Below, one piece after another: positions 50,481-63,250 of a stretch of 64,000 nucleotides of DNA. Made by a program: the position numbers and the translations under genes. Within the stretch, counting starts at the first letter, position 1. Each line of letters opens with the position of its first letter. The stretch is taken from assembly GCA_030549775.1 (NCBI GenBank), contig CM060174.1, positions 10,659,786-10,723,785 on the forward strand, in the 5' to 3' direction. The stretch comes from Tamarix chinensis (Eukaryota > Streptophyta > Magnoliopsida > Caryophyllales > Tamaricaceae). The notes beneath the pieces were generated by a model. It did no database searches, was not told the DNA's origin, and saw only the letters and a program-made list of their open reading frames with translations.

Positions 50481-50569
<89 letters not shown>
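50481..50569. repeat. (ACT)n microsatellite
   Basis: About 29 ACT triplets followed by (AAT)n to about 50595. The poly-Ser frame on the minus strand comes from this repeat. Confidence 0.9.
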
Positions 50570-51821
50570 ATAATAATAATAATAATAATAATAATATGAT
50601 TCAAAACGGATGGTGAGATAAGGGCTTCAACCCTTCCCCAAAATAATGCTAATAATATCATTAGGACATTATTAATACAAATAGTAATAATTATAGTAAT
50701 GAAATAAAAATCGAAAATTCAAAATAATAATACTAATACTAATACTACTAATAACTTAAACCGAAAATAATATAAGGTAGGGTTTTTGACCCTACTTTAA
50801 AATAGTGAAAGTACCATTAGTAACAATAATAATAATAATATTAACACATATTACTTATAATAATAATAATAGTAATGATAATAATAATAATACTAGTAAT
50901 AGTAGTAATAATAATATTAATAATAAAAGTAGTAGTATTCACACTATTTAAATAAAATAGGGCTTTGACCCTCTAAATAAATAATAGTAATAGTAAGAAT
51001 AATAATAATACTAATAATAATAGTAGTAGTAGTAGTAGTAATAATAATAATAATAATACTCATAATAATAATAATAATATTAATAATATGAAAATAATGA
51101 TCTAAATAATTTAAATAGGGTCTTAACCCTGATAAGAAATAATAATAATAATAATCAAATAATAGTTAAAAATTAAAATAAAATAAAGTAAGCTTAAATA
51201 AATAGGGAGAAGGGTTGAGAGGGCTTAGGGTTCCACCTTAGGCTGGTGGAGATCGGCGGCACCATCAGTGCAGAAAAAGGGAAAGAAAAGGGAGTTGAGA
51301 TTTGAGAAGAAGAGATGGAGAATAAGGGTGGAGGTTGAGGTGTCGGTGGTAGTCTAGACTGAGGGGAGTAAAGTGAGGGTGGTGGCGCAGCAAATGGTGG
51401 CAGCACACGGCGGCAGTGGTGGCGGCCAAAATGAAGAGAAGAAGAAAAAGAGAGGAGGAGAAGGTGGAAGAGAAAAAGAAAGGTAGGGCAAGGTGGAGGA
51501 GGGCTGGTAGCTTTTTTTGGGTGGTGTAGGAGGCAGTAATAGAGGCGGATGTGGTTGTGGACAGTGGTGCAAAGGGCGACAAGTGTAAAAATTTGGCTAA
51601 TTGTGCAAGGAACTTTGCATGGCTGTAGTGGCTTGTGTAGGAAGAATCAAGAAGAAAGGGTGGCATAGTTAGTTAAAGGGCGATGCAGGGAAGACTTAGA
51701 AAGGTAGAATAGGCGACGTAGTTGGCTGACAGCAGAGGAAAGGGTGTCTTAAGTTGCTGTGGTGTGTAGGGGTAAATTCTTACAGTTTTGGGAAATTTTT
51801 TTGAGATCAATCAAATGAGGG

Positions 51822-51831
51822 ATATTTATAG
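51822..51831 (-). promoter_or_regulatory. TATA box of element III
   Basis: On the minus strand the sequence reads CTATAAATATC inside the leader tract, the mirror of the element II box at 45072. Confidence 0.45.
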
Positions 51832-54800
51832 AGTTTGGAGGAGAGGGTAGGGTTCTAAGGGTGGGCAGGAGGGTAATGCAGGTAGGGTTACGTAGCCGGC
51901 GATGCCAATTGGCCGGTACAAATTCAAATTGTGGTAGCCTATTTGCATAGGAAAAGGAGGATTTTGTGCAGAAGAAAAGGAAGGTGGGTTAGGTTATGTT
52001 GACTGGCGATTCGGGGGACAGAGAAAAAGAGAAGAAATGGACAGTCAAAATGAGCGTAGCCGACGGTGCCATTTTTAGGGGCGACAGAGTTGCAGGTTGA
52101 CGGGGAGGAGGAGGAATGAAGAAGAAGAGGATGGACCGGCCGGCTGGGGGAAACAGAAAGAAAAGAAAAGAAAAGAGAAGGGAGAACAGGGCCGACATCG
52201 GTTATAATGATTTTAAACGGAATGCAGCGTTCCAGGGAAATAGGGGAGAAGGAAAATCGTTTTGCTCCTGGGCCATGCTGAAGGAATGGAGGGCGATGGG
52301 AACGGGCCACGAGCAGGTCCAACCAGAAGAAGAAAAGAAAGGAAAAAGGAAGAAAAGAAAGGAAAAAGAAAGAAAAAGAAAAAGGAAAAAGTAAAAAAGA
52401 AAAAAGAAAAATAAGTAGGTTGGGGTCAATTAAATTAATTTGAATATTTTGGGTATTCAAAATAAAAAATATTTTAATAAAATAATATTAAATTTTCTTT
52501 TTAGGCTAATTTAGGAATTTTAAAGGATTTTTCCTAAATTCCTTTTTTATTAGCAAAATACCCAAATTTTTCTTAAAAGAAATATTTATAAATTTCCTAT
52601 TAATTTGCCCTAAATATTTTCTTCCTTTTCCAATAAAAATAATTAATTTTTCTAATAAATCCTTTTTAGCTACAATTCTCAAAACTAGTATTTTTTTGGG
52701 GCATTTCATCCACTATAAGTGATTATTGTCTTTTCCATAGATTAATATCATCCAAGGATTTTACTTAATTATTGAGCTTGGGCCCCCACTATTATAACTG
52801 ATGGACTGAGAATATCTGCTCCAGGGTATAACTCGCTTGGATACTATTATAACCGGTGGACTGGTAATTATATACTACCCTAGGGCAAAACGTACCTGGC
52901 CACTATTATAACCACTATACTAGTAAATATCCTATATTTGGGCCCAACTCAATGATCTTCTACTTTGGTGATTATTATTTTATTTGTGTTTTATTTTCCA
53001 AGTAACACAGATGCATCTATACACAACCCAAGGGACACCCTCAACTTACTACCACTTGACCAACCCAGAATTCATGAAAACCCTAATCCCTTGACCTGGA
53101 ACATTCACACCCTCTAAAACTCCTAATACACCCAACCTTATTCCACCAACCTAATAGTGACCTTAAAAACCTTATATTTATAGGTTAAGGCCTGCTCTCA
53201 TTTTTCTCCACTTATGATCTCCATCACCCACAAGGAAAGCCCTATTTTGGCTTATGTGGCCCTTGCCTCTCCTCTCCAAACTTAGCCCATGTCTCCTCTG
53301 ATTCTAGCTCCCTCACCATACTCACCCCAACTCCAAACCTCATAGCCCATCTCCTCAACTCACACATGTGATACTGACATCCTAGCCGGTCACCCCCGAA
53401 AACCCTAATATTCCTTTTTTTTCTTTCATACCCCTTCTCTTATAAAACTCTACACCCTCCATTTGGCTTTACCCACACCCTCTATGTGGTACACCCCTCA
53501 TCCCAACTCCTTTGCTCAACCACTTCCTCAACCATTTCCCATAATACACCCTATCCTTAGGGTTGATCCCTTGAAACCCTAACTTATGCTCCTATGCACC
53601 TTCCCATCATCCCATGTTCTAAAGCTCCCCTAAGTACACTAACCCAAAACACACTTTCCTCCCCAAATTCAACCTCAAAATAAGACTTCTCCATGTATAT
53701 CTTCCCCCATGAAAAGTATACACATCCCATGTTAGGCTCACACTCCCCATGTAAATTTTTACCCTAACCTCTTACATTATCATTTCCGTTTTTCATTACT
53801 CCACAAAATTTCATGAGATAACTAGGAAAATTTTCATATATCTCTTTACTCACTCCACCCTCTTTATTTTCTTTAATTTCCCCTAGCCACTCAAGTCCCT
53901 CCTAAGACATTTAGGTATAAATATATTATTATCCAACCATGCACAATAATATATTCACTTATTGTAATATTTAGCCATATATACAACATACTATAAGAAC
54001 TATGAATGCCATTACCTTAGATCCTTGCAATCCAAGCTGCACCAAACACATTTAGTTCAATACACATATATTCACACATAGCACACAAATACACCCATTT
54101 CAAAAAAAAAAAAGACTCACAACACAATCCAAATCTTAACTATATCCTTATCTAGTTGGCTCCAGGCTTGAAGCAAGAAATCCCATGCTTCCTTATGGGG
54201 AAATATTGGTTCAATACCTATAATGAGAGCAACAACTAGGTTATTTCACTTCCTTCCCACCTCTTTTCCTTTTTCCTTATTTTCTTAACTAAAATACTAC
54301 TGCTACTACTACTAAACATAATAGTGATGATAATGATATTGATAATAATAAATTATTAAAATAAAATACACTAAACAATTAAGAGAGGGAAAGGTATAAC
54401 TAGAATGGACCAAGTAGGTGAGGGTGATAGTGGCAGCGATGCTTGAGAGGAAGAAAAATAAGAGAGGGAAGAAAAGAAAGGGAAGAAGGGAGATGTGAGG
54501 TGTTGGTGTGGTAGATGGTCTTCTTGTGCAAAAGGAATGCAGGAAGATTGGTGTAACCGATGATGATGGTAGCATAAGTGATGTTAATGGCGACGTAGGG
54601 TGAAAAAGGGCAACTTGAGCTACCCACTTTACACAAATGGGGAGAGGAAAGGAAGGGGAAGGAAGGGAAGGGAAGAGGTTTGGTAGATGCAGGGTGATGC
54701 AAAGAAGTGAATGGAAGGGATTGGGGATGGCGGTGTGACCTGGTGAGTAAGGGAGACAGGGGAAATTAGGTATAAAAGAGAGGGCAGAAGAGGGTGGGTT

Positions 54801-56374
54801 TTTTTTATAAGCATAGGGGAGGGAGGAAGTGGATAAGGAAGGAAGAGGACAAAAGGGAGTTGGTTACTGCTGGTTGGTGTGTAGGATGGTACTACTGCAT
54901 AGGGGGGTAATGGAAGGGGGTAGAATCATAGGGGGTAGGGGAGTATGTGAGGGAGATGGAGCTTGCGGGGGAGGGGGAAAGTGTAGGGAACATGCCAGCT
55001 GCATGTCCTACATGGTCAAAGGAAGGAAGAAGGATGGAGAGAGGGGAGGGGAAGCTGCGCAATGGTAGCACTACGCAGGTTCAGGAATAGGTGGGAAATA
55101 GGGGATAAGGTTAGAAAAGGAAAGGAAAGAAAAAGAGAGGGAGAGAAAGGAAAAAGTGTGGGAGGAAGGGGCGTGGATGTGTGCATTGGGCCACCACCTG
55201 GGGGAGAGAAAAAGAAGAGGGATTGGGTTGGTCGACTGGGGGGAAGGGAAGAAAAAAAGAGAAGGAGGGGTAAGAAGGGGATTAGGCTATTGTTGGGCAC
55301 AACCCAGTGTGTTGGGGAAGAAAAAAAAAGAAAGGAAGAAAAAGGAAGAAAGAAAAGAAAGAAAAGGAGGAAAGAAAATGGAAAAAATGGGGTGGTAGGG
55401 TATTTTGGGTCTTTGGACGTTTTAGGGTAATATTTAATAATAGTTATAACAATTATAAAAATAATTTTTATTAATTTATAAATTATTATAATTTATTTAT
55501 AATTTATTTTAGGTGAGTGAATTAAATTAGTTTCCAATAACTTTATCCTTGTGTTATTTTTATTTTCATAATTATTATTTTTATTAAAAGGGAACATATA
55601 ATTAAATTTTATCGAATAATTTATTATTTACTCTGTAATCCTAAAATAAAAGGTTTAGGGTATTATAGTGATGACATAGAAGCATGCTAGGATTAATATG
55701 GTAAAGTGTGGTGAATTTTGGTGTGTGTAGCACAAGTTTGGGTAGTGTTATACTCGAACAAGTCAATCTGTTTCTTGAACCCATAGATTGGTTATGGAAT
55801 CAGTTGAATGGTTTGGAGTTTTGTATTAGTTGATCGTAAGATCAGTCGATTGGTTTGATGAACCAATTGACTAGTTTCGATAAACAATCAATTGGTTTGT
55901 CAAACCCATTGACTGGTGTCCCTGTAGACCAAATTGGTTTGGTCTCTACTTAGACCTATTGACCGCTTAGACCAAACTCGTCAACTAGTTTATATGACCA
56001 ATCTATCGGTTGGTCAAACCCATCGATTGGTTTCTCTCCATATTAAATTAGGTTGGTCTTAGTTTAGACCTGTTAATCGGTTGAACTAAACCACCCAATT
56101 GGTTCCCATGAATAGTGAAATGGTGAGGCCAATCATCCTATTAGTTCTCTTATATTATTTAGGTTCAAGTCTGGTACAATCAGACAGATCAATTGGTTTG
56201 AGGGACACATCGACTAGTCTGGCTAGAAGCTAATAAGTTTATTATTATTTGTTATGTTTCTCTTGGGCCTTTTATGTTGATACCTCCATGTATTTAAACA
56301 TTTAAATTATGATTTCTACTATGATTATGTCAATTTAATAAGAATAATCATGATGGTATTTGAGACATGCCCTA

Positions 56375-56605
56375 TGATGTGTTTGGTGTGAGCACTTTAA
56401 AACACCCAATTGGTGGCTTTTTATGAAAAGACCTAATTAGTGGAAACCTTATGATGTGTTTGGTGTGAGTGCTTTAAAATACCCAATTGGTGGCTTTTAT
56501 TCCTTACGATATGTTTTGTGTGAGTGCTTTAAAACACCTAATTGGTAGCTTTTATGTCTTATGATATGTTTAGTGTTAGCGCTTTAAAACACCAATTTGG
56601 TTATG
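56375..56605 (+). repeat. Four-copy minisatellite in element VIII
   Basis: Units start GATGTGTTTGGTGTGAG or close variants at about 56375, 56453, 56508 and 56563 and contain CTTTAAAACACCCAATTGG. Spacing is about 78, 55 and 55 bp, because the first unit has an extra segment. Confidence 0.75.
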
Positions 56606-57050
56606 TGTGGATTTTATTATGAATTGTGCGGTCACTAAAGGAAGGATTATAATATGGTTTATATTGTATGGATTGAGACATAACTATATCTTTATAATTC
56701 CATTATTTCCATCTAAGCATGCCTTATTGTACTTAAGTTGTATCAATTTGATATCAACATGCTATTATGTGACTTTAATATATTGCATGAGCCTTACCAT
56801 GTTTTAGGTAGTATGTTTTACTAGTACTTCATCATACCGATACTACACTTATGTATTTACAATAAGAATCCAATTTTTGGTCCGGGGAGCAAAGGATGAT
56901 TTGTAAGGTTACAACTCTCAGTTAGAGTATGCTGAAGGTGATGACGTGGGCCATTAGTGGACCATTGCTTAGGGTTGGAGGTTTATGATTATGCTTCAGA
57001 GTTAGGCTAACTGATTATAAGTATTTTGCCCACTGCATTAGGAATTTTTT

Positions 57051-60000
57051 GTATTTTTAGTTATTTAAAATCTTAGCTCAATTTTTGCATATGAAAGATT
57101 GTGTGTCAATCTCGAGTAAAACCAACACCCTAAAGAACCATGACCAACCACATCATATCTTTTATTCTTCTCCTTAATCAACTCCAATGCTCTATAACAT
57201 ACAACATAAGTGAGCTCTTTGAACAATATGTTATCTATAGAGTAGTGAGGAATAATAACCTATAGTTTCTCCAAATATTTATTTAGCTCATTGATTTGGA
57301 GTTGAATCAATGTGTTAATCTTCAACATAATGTATCAAAACTCATCAAAGATGATGATACATACCTCTTAAGCTTCCCATGTTCAATTCCACTCTATAAT
57401 TAAAATTATAATATAAAAGTAATGGTTATTTAGTAATAAGTTAGATGATAATAAATACCCTTAACAACAAAAGCTTACTTGTTGGTCATATGAGTGCTAA
57501 AGTGAAGAACCTTTTTAACCCACATAGATAAAAACTTCTCCTTATAAGGATTTAGTCAGGTCTTATACGTATATTATATCAGATATAGAATCTACACTAT
57601 CTATTGTACACTAGTAGAAGTTCATTCTCATATTCTTCTGATTGAGTCACATGTACAATCTTCCTCCATCTATCTAGAAAACAATTTCCTAATGCTACAC
57701 TTTCTAACTTTTTCATAAGATGGGAGAGAACATTCTTACAAATATTCCATCATAAAAAGGGGGTCGCATTAGGAATTTTAAGTTATTTCAATCAATTTTC
57801 CAAGAAACTCTCATATCCTTTTATGATTTGAGATCTCCTATACAATTGTTAAATTCTGATATTAATCTTCACCTTTTGGTCCTTCAAATAATATCCTATA
57901 TTTAATCAAATCAGTGATCAATCAAATCAATTGAAATTAAAATTCTGACAATTGAATAACAAAATTGAGTGATTCACATAGACAATCAAATCAATTCATC
58001 AATTTATTGACAAATTAAATTGAAAAGAATAATATCATGATTATACATTAAGGGAAGAAAAAAGTAATAGAGGAAATCATAAAACCAAAGTCTTAAAGAT
58101 GTATAAATGTTAATCGTTGAATTTGAATTATTAAAAATCATCAAATTAAGATCTAAATGATGAAGATGTATGTTGGATACAAAGCTTTTTATAAAGAAGA
58201 AAAAGAGAGAGAAAAATTCCTCTAAAATAATGAATTATCCACCTAAAAAAGTATAACATTGATCTTTTTTTATCCCTTTAGCTTTTGTATGTAGGTTTTA
58301 TTATGAAAAAACATAAATGTGACTTTAAACACAACCTATCCATATATTTTTTTTATTAAGAAAAATCATAGGTTTACTTTATAATGTAGATATTTGCAAG
58401 CTTATTTGCACCCTTTTGTCTCATGATTGTGTTTCAAAACAAGACTAATATGTGTAATAAGATAAGGCCTTCACTCTATAGTGCTTTAAGGCTTGCTTTT
58501 GTCCCTTTATAGTCCATTTTAACCTTCTCAATCCAAATCATCATATATACAAAATAATCACTACCAAAGTAGTATCCAAACATAAAACAACCAATTTAAA
58601 TATAAAAGATATAAAAAAATGCATGCAAATAAAGAGCATTTTGAGCTAAACATATCTACAAACAACTCATTTATCAAAAATACTTTGGGAACTATTTGTA
58701 TAATACCCCATTTTTAGAAATCTTAATTATAAATTGATAATTATGTGTGATTATTATTATAACAATGATTTAGATATAAATTTAATTGGGTCAAAATTTT
58801 ATGGACATTAAGCTATTAAATTAATCATATTTTATACCCTTAAATCTTAGCCTAATTACTTTATTACTAACCTTTGACACATAACTCAAAATAAATTCCT
58901 TAAAATTTATCCCGAATATTTTTACTCTTTCCCTTTTTTTTAACATATCCGAGATTGGATTATTTTTTCTGATATATTATACTCAATATCCTAATCTATC
59001 CTAACTAAAATAAAATAAACCTATTTCTATCCTACCTTTTACTCACCTAAACCTCACCCTCTGCACAACCTATTTTCTTACCTTGCGTGTCATGATAAAT
59101 TTCCTCTACCCCCACCAATTTCCTATCTTCCTCCATTTCTCACACAACCCATCACCTCACCCTTCTCTACATATATATATACATATGCACACAACCACAA
59201 ACTCCCCTACCCCTATACATCGCCACACATCCCCAACACTAACCTCCTTCCCCCTGGTTTTTCATTTGGCACCCTCCCCCTTTCTTCTTCTTCTTCTTCT
59301 TCTTCTTCTTCTTCTTCGTCTTCTCCTCCTCCTCCTCCTCCTCCTTGCTTTGTTCCATCGAACTACACCATTTCCATCACCATATAACCACCAAGATATG
59401 ACATGGCATGGTAAATCAACCACCAAAACCACCCCATCAATTCCCTCTCATCGTCACGAATCGTCACCGCCCTCCACCACCCATTTTCTCCTTCTTTTCC
59501 TCACGTCGTGTGTTGTTTTGTGAAGCTCATGACTCATGGTCTCTTGTATGATTGTGTGCCATTATTTTCCTTATTGCATCCCTGTGTAGACTAACACAGC
59601 TTACCCTTCACCCTCACACAACTCTCGCATAGCCTCGTGCACGCCCATGCATCCCCCATTCTTTCTCTCTCATGTGTGTGTTGTATGTGCACGACCATGC
59701 TCATTCACACAACTCGCCTATGCGACTTCAATTCTCTTAGTCTAGGCATTATTTTCGTGTCACACAATCGTGCCACCTCATCTTCTTAGCTGTGCATCCC
59801 CATCTATGCACCCAAACACTACCCTACCTACTCACCACCCTTCATCGTCGACCACCAACCACCACCAGTCTCCACCACTACTGTCATCTCTCCTTGCCTC
59901 ACCCTCTAGACGACCAGCAACAACAGCCCCCTACTATTCGTGCAGTCATTACGCTACATATGTAGCATGAGTGAAATGTTTTGGGTGTTATAAATTTTGG

Positions 60001-63000
60001 TACCTATAATTATTAAGGATATTTTGGTAATTTTAAAAAATAAGTAATTTAATATTATAATTATTATTCTATCTAGTAAATATTAATTTGATAATTTTGG
60101 TATTATTTTTAGGTATGAAAGTTTGATTAGCAAGACCTGATAATTGTAGCAGAATATTGCTATTTTACGATTTTACTAGAATCTAGGTAACCATTATACT
60201 ATACTAAAATAATAAATATTACATGATAACACATTTGGAGTTTTGTGTATGAAATATGTTAAGCAAAATTTATTATATTATAATTATGTGATTATTATTG
60301 TTATCAAAAAATAACAAAAAATGAATCTATTATATGATGTTAAATATTTCAAGTATGAAAGCATGATTAAAATAATTCTATTATCAGAAAAATATTTTGT
60401 ATGATATGTTTAAATAAAATAATTGGGTGAACATGCTTAGATATAATTATGGAATAATAATTATAGATGGGTGTCCTAGGGACAATTTATTCATTTTTAA
60501 TGTATTATGATTATTATCCTAAAAATAATGTCTAATATGTATTATTTGTTGTTGAGTATGCGACTATGTGTTTTGAACAATTTAAAAGTGTATGATAGGG
60601 TTTTATACATAGAAACATGTGTAAGGGCAAAATGGTCATTTGATATATATGATAATTTTTATTATATAATAAATAATGTAATTATTATATTTGAGCCTTT
60701 TATGATAAATTAATAAATAAAATAAATTTAGTATTTAAAATGGATTATAATGTGATAATTATGGGTCTCAGGGGCAATTTGGTTATTTTTAACTTAATGC
60801 ACCCAAATGTGAATGATTGAGCCTAGGATGACCTTCATATATTTTTATGATGAACCTTATTAATTATTCTATTTATGGTTGTCTTAGAATAATTAAAAAT
60901 TAAAGGAAAAATGAATAATTATGGAAATGGGAATAATTGTGCAATATGTGCTTTCTGTGGTCACCTTATAAAATACTAATACTTAAAAGTGGAAGACCTC
61001 GATTTGGGAATGGTTGTGCTCTAGGGGTAGCTATCCTAGAGAAGAGGTAGATGCCCTCGATTTGTTTGGTTTCACTAATGTGTCGGTTATGTCTCAGTAA
61101 GGCCCCAGTTTACTCTATAGGTGGCCTACAAGTCTTATAGGGGGTATCAATACTTAAGGATTTGGTATTCTAGGTGTGGAGAGTACCATATAGCCTTGTG
61201 CGCCAGTTTGACTAGAGTGTTGTTGTGCCTTTAGGTTGGATGGTTGGGAGGGTACCATGATGCCTTGTGCATCAATATGATCGGTTTACTTTTATACCTC
61301 GAGTTATTATTATATTTGATCAAGTAAATAAAAATAAAAATGACATGATTTGATTGGAATGATTATTATTAGATTATTGGATTGGTTGGTAGTATCCTTC
61401 GTGTCTACATGTGGTTGTTATTACACCTTTGAGTCTTACCTATGTTTTTATGGATTTTGTTGGATTGATGTTGAGATGTGAGTTATGCGGTGAAGGTTAT
61501 GGTTGTTATGTGAGAGTTTGGTTTTATTTATTACTTCAGAGAGTATCTTTGGATACTTGGTTGATAAGTGTCATTATATTCTAAATGAATACACATGAAC
61601 AATATGTATTATAGTGATTATTATTTTCCTATCATGACTATCATATTGTGATCATCTAATGTATGTTCAATGTTTATCCAATGTGTTAGCATGATCCCTT
61701 TATGATTATTGGGATGTGGTTGTTCCTAATCATACTTAAGAGAGAATCCCTAGTTTGTTCATTTGGTAAGTTTTTAGTTGTTCCAAGTAAATGATTATAA
61801 GTAGTGTATGGCCTTGATGTTTGATTATCTAAATGATTAATGTGTATCAATCCTCGTATGTATATTTACATGTATTACACCTTGTTAATTGTATACCTTA
61901 TATGTGTTCTATGCTGGCTTTTCATATCAGTTTTGCATAAAGGGTTATTCAGTATCATTAGTACTAATAGGTTCTGTTTCATAGTCTCTTGCCTATTCAA
62001 CGGGAAATGATGACCATGTAGGAATAATTTGAGGGTTTAACTTAATGGATTCTAGTAGAGGGTTGAGATTTATGACTATCCAATGTTTGCCTTGGCATAT
62101 TTTGATCCGGATATTTCATGGACTATTAAGTTCCTTGTTATTTCTATTTTATTATATTATAACTCTTTACCTAATCTTTTTGTATTTATCGGGACAATAT
62201 AATCTATAATGAATTTGCTAACTTAGCTTCGTTATAAATATTATCTAAGTAAAGTAATGATTTAGCCTTAGCACTTAGTGTAAGGATGGTACAGGATGCC
62301 AGACTTATACTGGGTGTGGTGGTAATACCCATTATTTTTGAAATGTACACTTCTGCAAAATGAAATTTTTAAGTATTAAATTTAGGGGTGTTATAATTTG
62401 TATTAGTGCCAATTCCCTATCATTATTCACCATATTTTTTTCATGGGGATCTATCAATCACTTTACCTTATCAAGTACTCATTTATAGTTATATTTCTTT
62501 TCTCTCACCATAAACACTAAAACAATGGTAAAATTCTTATTAGTAGATATAAAACCATTGACCATAGAGAAAGGAATGGTGCGTTTATTAGTTTTACATA
62601 TGTAATCTAAAAAAAAATGATGTATGAAAATGCATGCAACAAAATAATAGAATCTTAGTGCATAAATATAATATCAGTAACCACATCAGAATCTGGCAAT
62701 AGTTAATGCTATAAATGATATTTGTTGTTTTCCATGAAGTGTAATAACTAATGCATAATTCTATGCCCCATCCAACTCTTCACCCTAAACTTATGGCCTA
62801 AATTGTAGATTGTCTTAAGCTTTGCGGGCTTATATCCATAAATATGTTACAATTTGTTGATGATATCCTTGGGTTTGACATTTATTAGGGCTAACTCCTA
62901 CTCCAACTTGAGTTCTTCTAACGATAATTGATAAGCAAATGAATGCTCTTGTATATACTTTCCTAATCTATGGTTGACTTACAACATTCAACCACCAATG

Positions 63001-63250
63001 TTCAACCATCATAAGCAACTTCCCTTCTACATATCGTACATTCACAAGCACATTTTTTTATCCAATAGATCAAGAAATTTTTGGATTTACTGAAATTTAT
63101 CTTCTATATGCACAACTTCTCCCATAGCATATCCAAAATTTACCTTTTTTTTATCTCTCAATACCATACACAATATTATGCGGTCTTCATGTTTTTCTAA
63201 TCCATTGAATCAGTAACTTATGACCACTAAAAAAAATCATTCATAGTGAA
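57051..63250 (-). mobile_element. Mutator-like (MULE) transposase relic, split by element V
   Basis: Two minus-strand parts surround element V. The N-terminal side lies at 62396-63250, with HRLGKYIQEHSFAYQLSLEE near 62900-62975 and KTIYNLGHKFRV near 62780, the pattern of the MULE family with an HSFAGRL block. The C-terminal side lies at 57051-58698, with SEYENELLLVYN near 57620, VLHFG-type and LKRYVSSSL words near 57360-57500, LIKEKNKRYDVVGHGSLGCW near 57130-57190 and a degraded THGLPCA-type zinc motif. Frameshifts and stops are abundant, so no protein is made. The DDE catalytic part was not identified with confidence, and no terminal inverted repeat was found. Confidence 0.7.
58699..62395 (+). 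mobile_element. Element V: 3.7-kb solo-LTR-like, forward, in MULE relic
   Basis: Begins TATAATACCCC (TG mutated to TA) and ends GGGGTGTTATA, with a perfect 5-bp target repeat ATTTG at 58694-58698 and 62396-62400. A pyrimidine-rich leader (59040-59960) includes (TTC)n at about 59281-59316. Near the end, CTTAGCACTTAGTG and GGGTGTGGTGGTAATACCC are the forward version of the landmark seen inverted in elements I and III. Two copies of GTACCAT(A/G)(T/A)(A/T)GCCTTGTGC lie at 61183 and 61252. No coding region. Confidence 0.85.

Larger units (their letters stand above)
49329..52708 (-). mobile_element. Element III: 3.4-kb solo-LTR-like, reverse, inside element IV
   Basis: Begins TGTAATACCCC and ends GGGGCATTTCA, with target repeats TCTAC (49324-49328) and TCCAC (52709-52713), one mismatch. 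Reverse-oriented landmarks: TTCCGGTACTAAGTGCTAAG near 49434, (ACT)n/(AAT)n block (50461-51180), a purine-rich leader (51190-52400) and the reversed TATA box near 51822. No coding region; frames at 51194-52460 are low-complexity. Confidence 0.8.
43694..55667 (-). mobile_element. Element IV: solo-LTR-like, reverse, split by elements II and III
   Basis: Three pieces, 43694-44201, 49021-49328 and 52709-55667, join into about 3.77 kb once the inserts and their target repeats are removed. Ends are TGTAACATCCCC and GGGTATTATA, with 5-bp target repeats GTGGT (43689-43693) and GTGAT (55668-55672). CCACTATTATA-type words lie on both sides of element III (49160-49300, 52780-52960) and a G/A-rich reverse leader at 54400-55400. 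Continuity across element II is shown by the GTAAC target repeat. No coding region. Confidence 0.75.
42374..57050 (+). mobile_element. Element VIII: long LTR-like element hosting element IV
   Basis: Segments 42374-43693 and 55668-57050 lie either side of element IV. The left end (ATACCCTATCCAAAAATC) follows the broken Cassandra LTR, a pyrimidine-rich leader runs at 42840-43210, and the right segment has CAATTGGTTTG words (55750-56230) and a 4-copy repeat (56375-56605), then a TGATGACGTGGG block near 56940 reminiscent of the 3' parts of elements II and V. The right boundary with the Mutator-like relic is unclear. No coding region. Confidence 0.4.
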
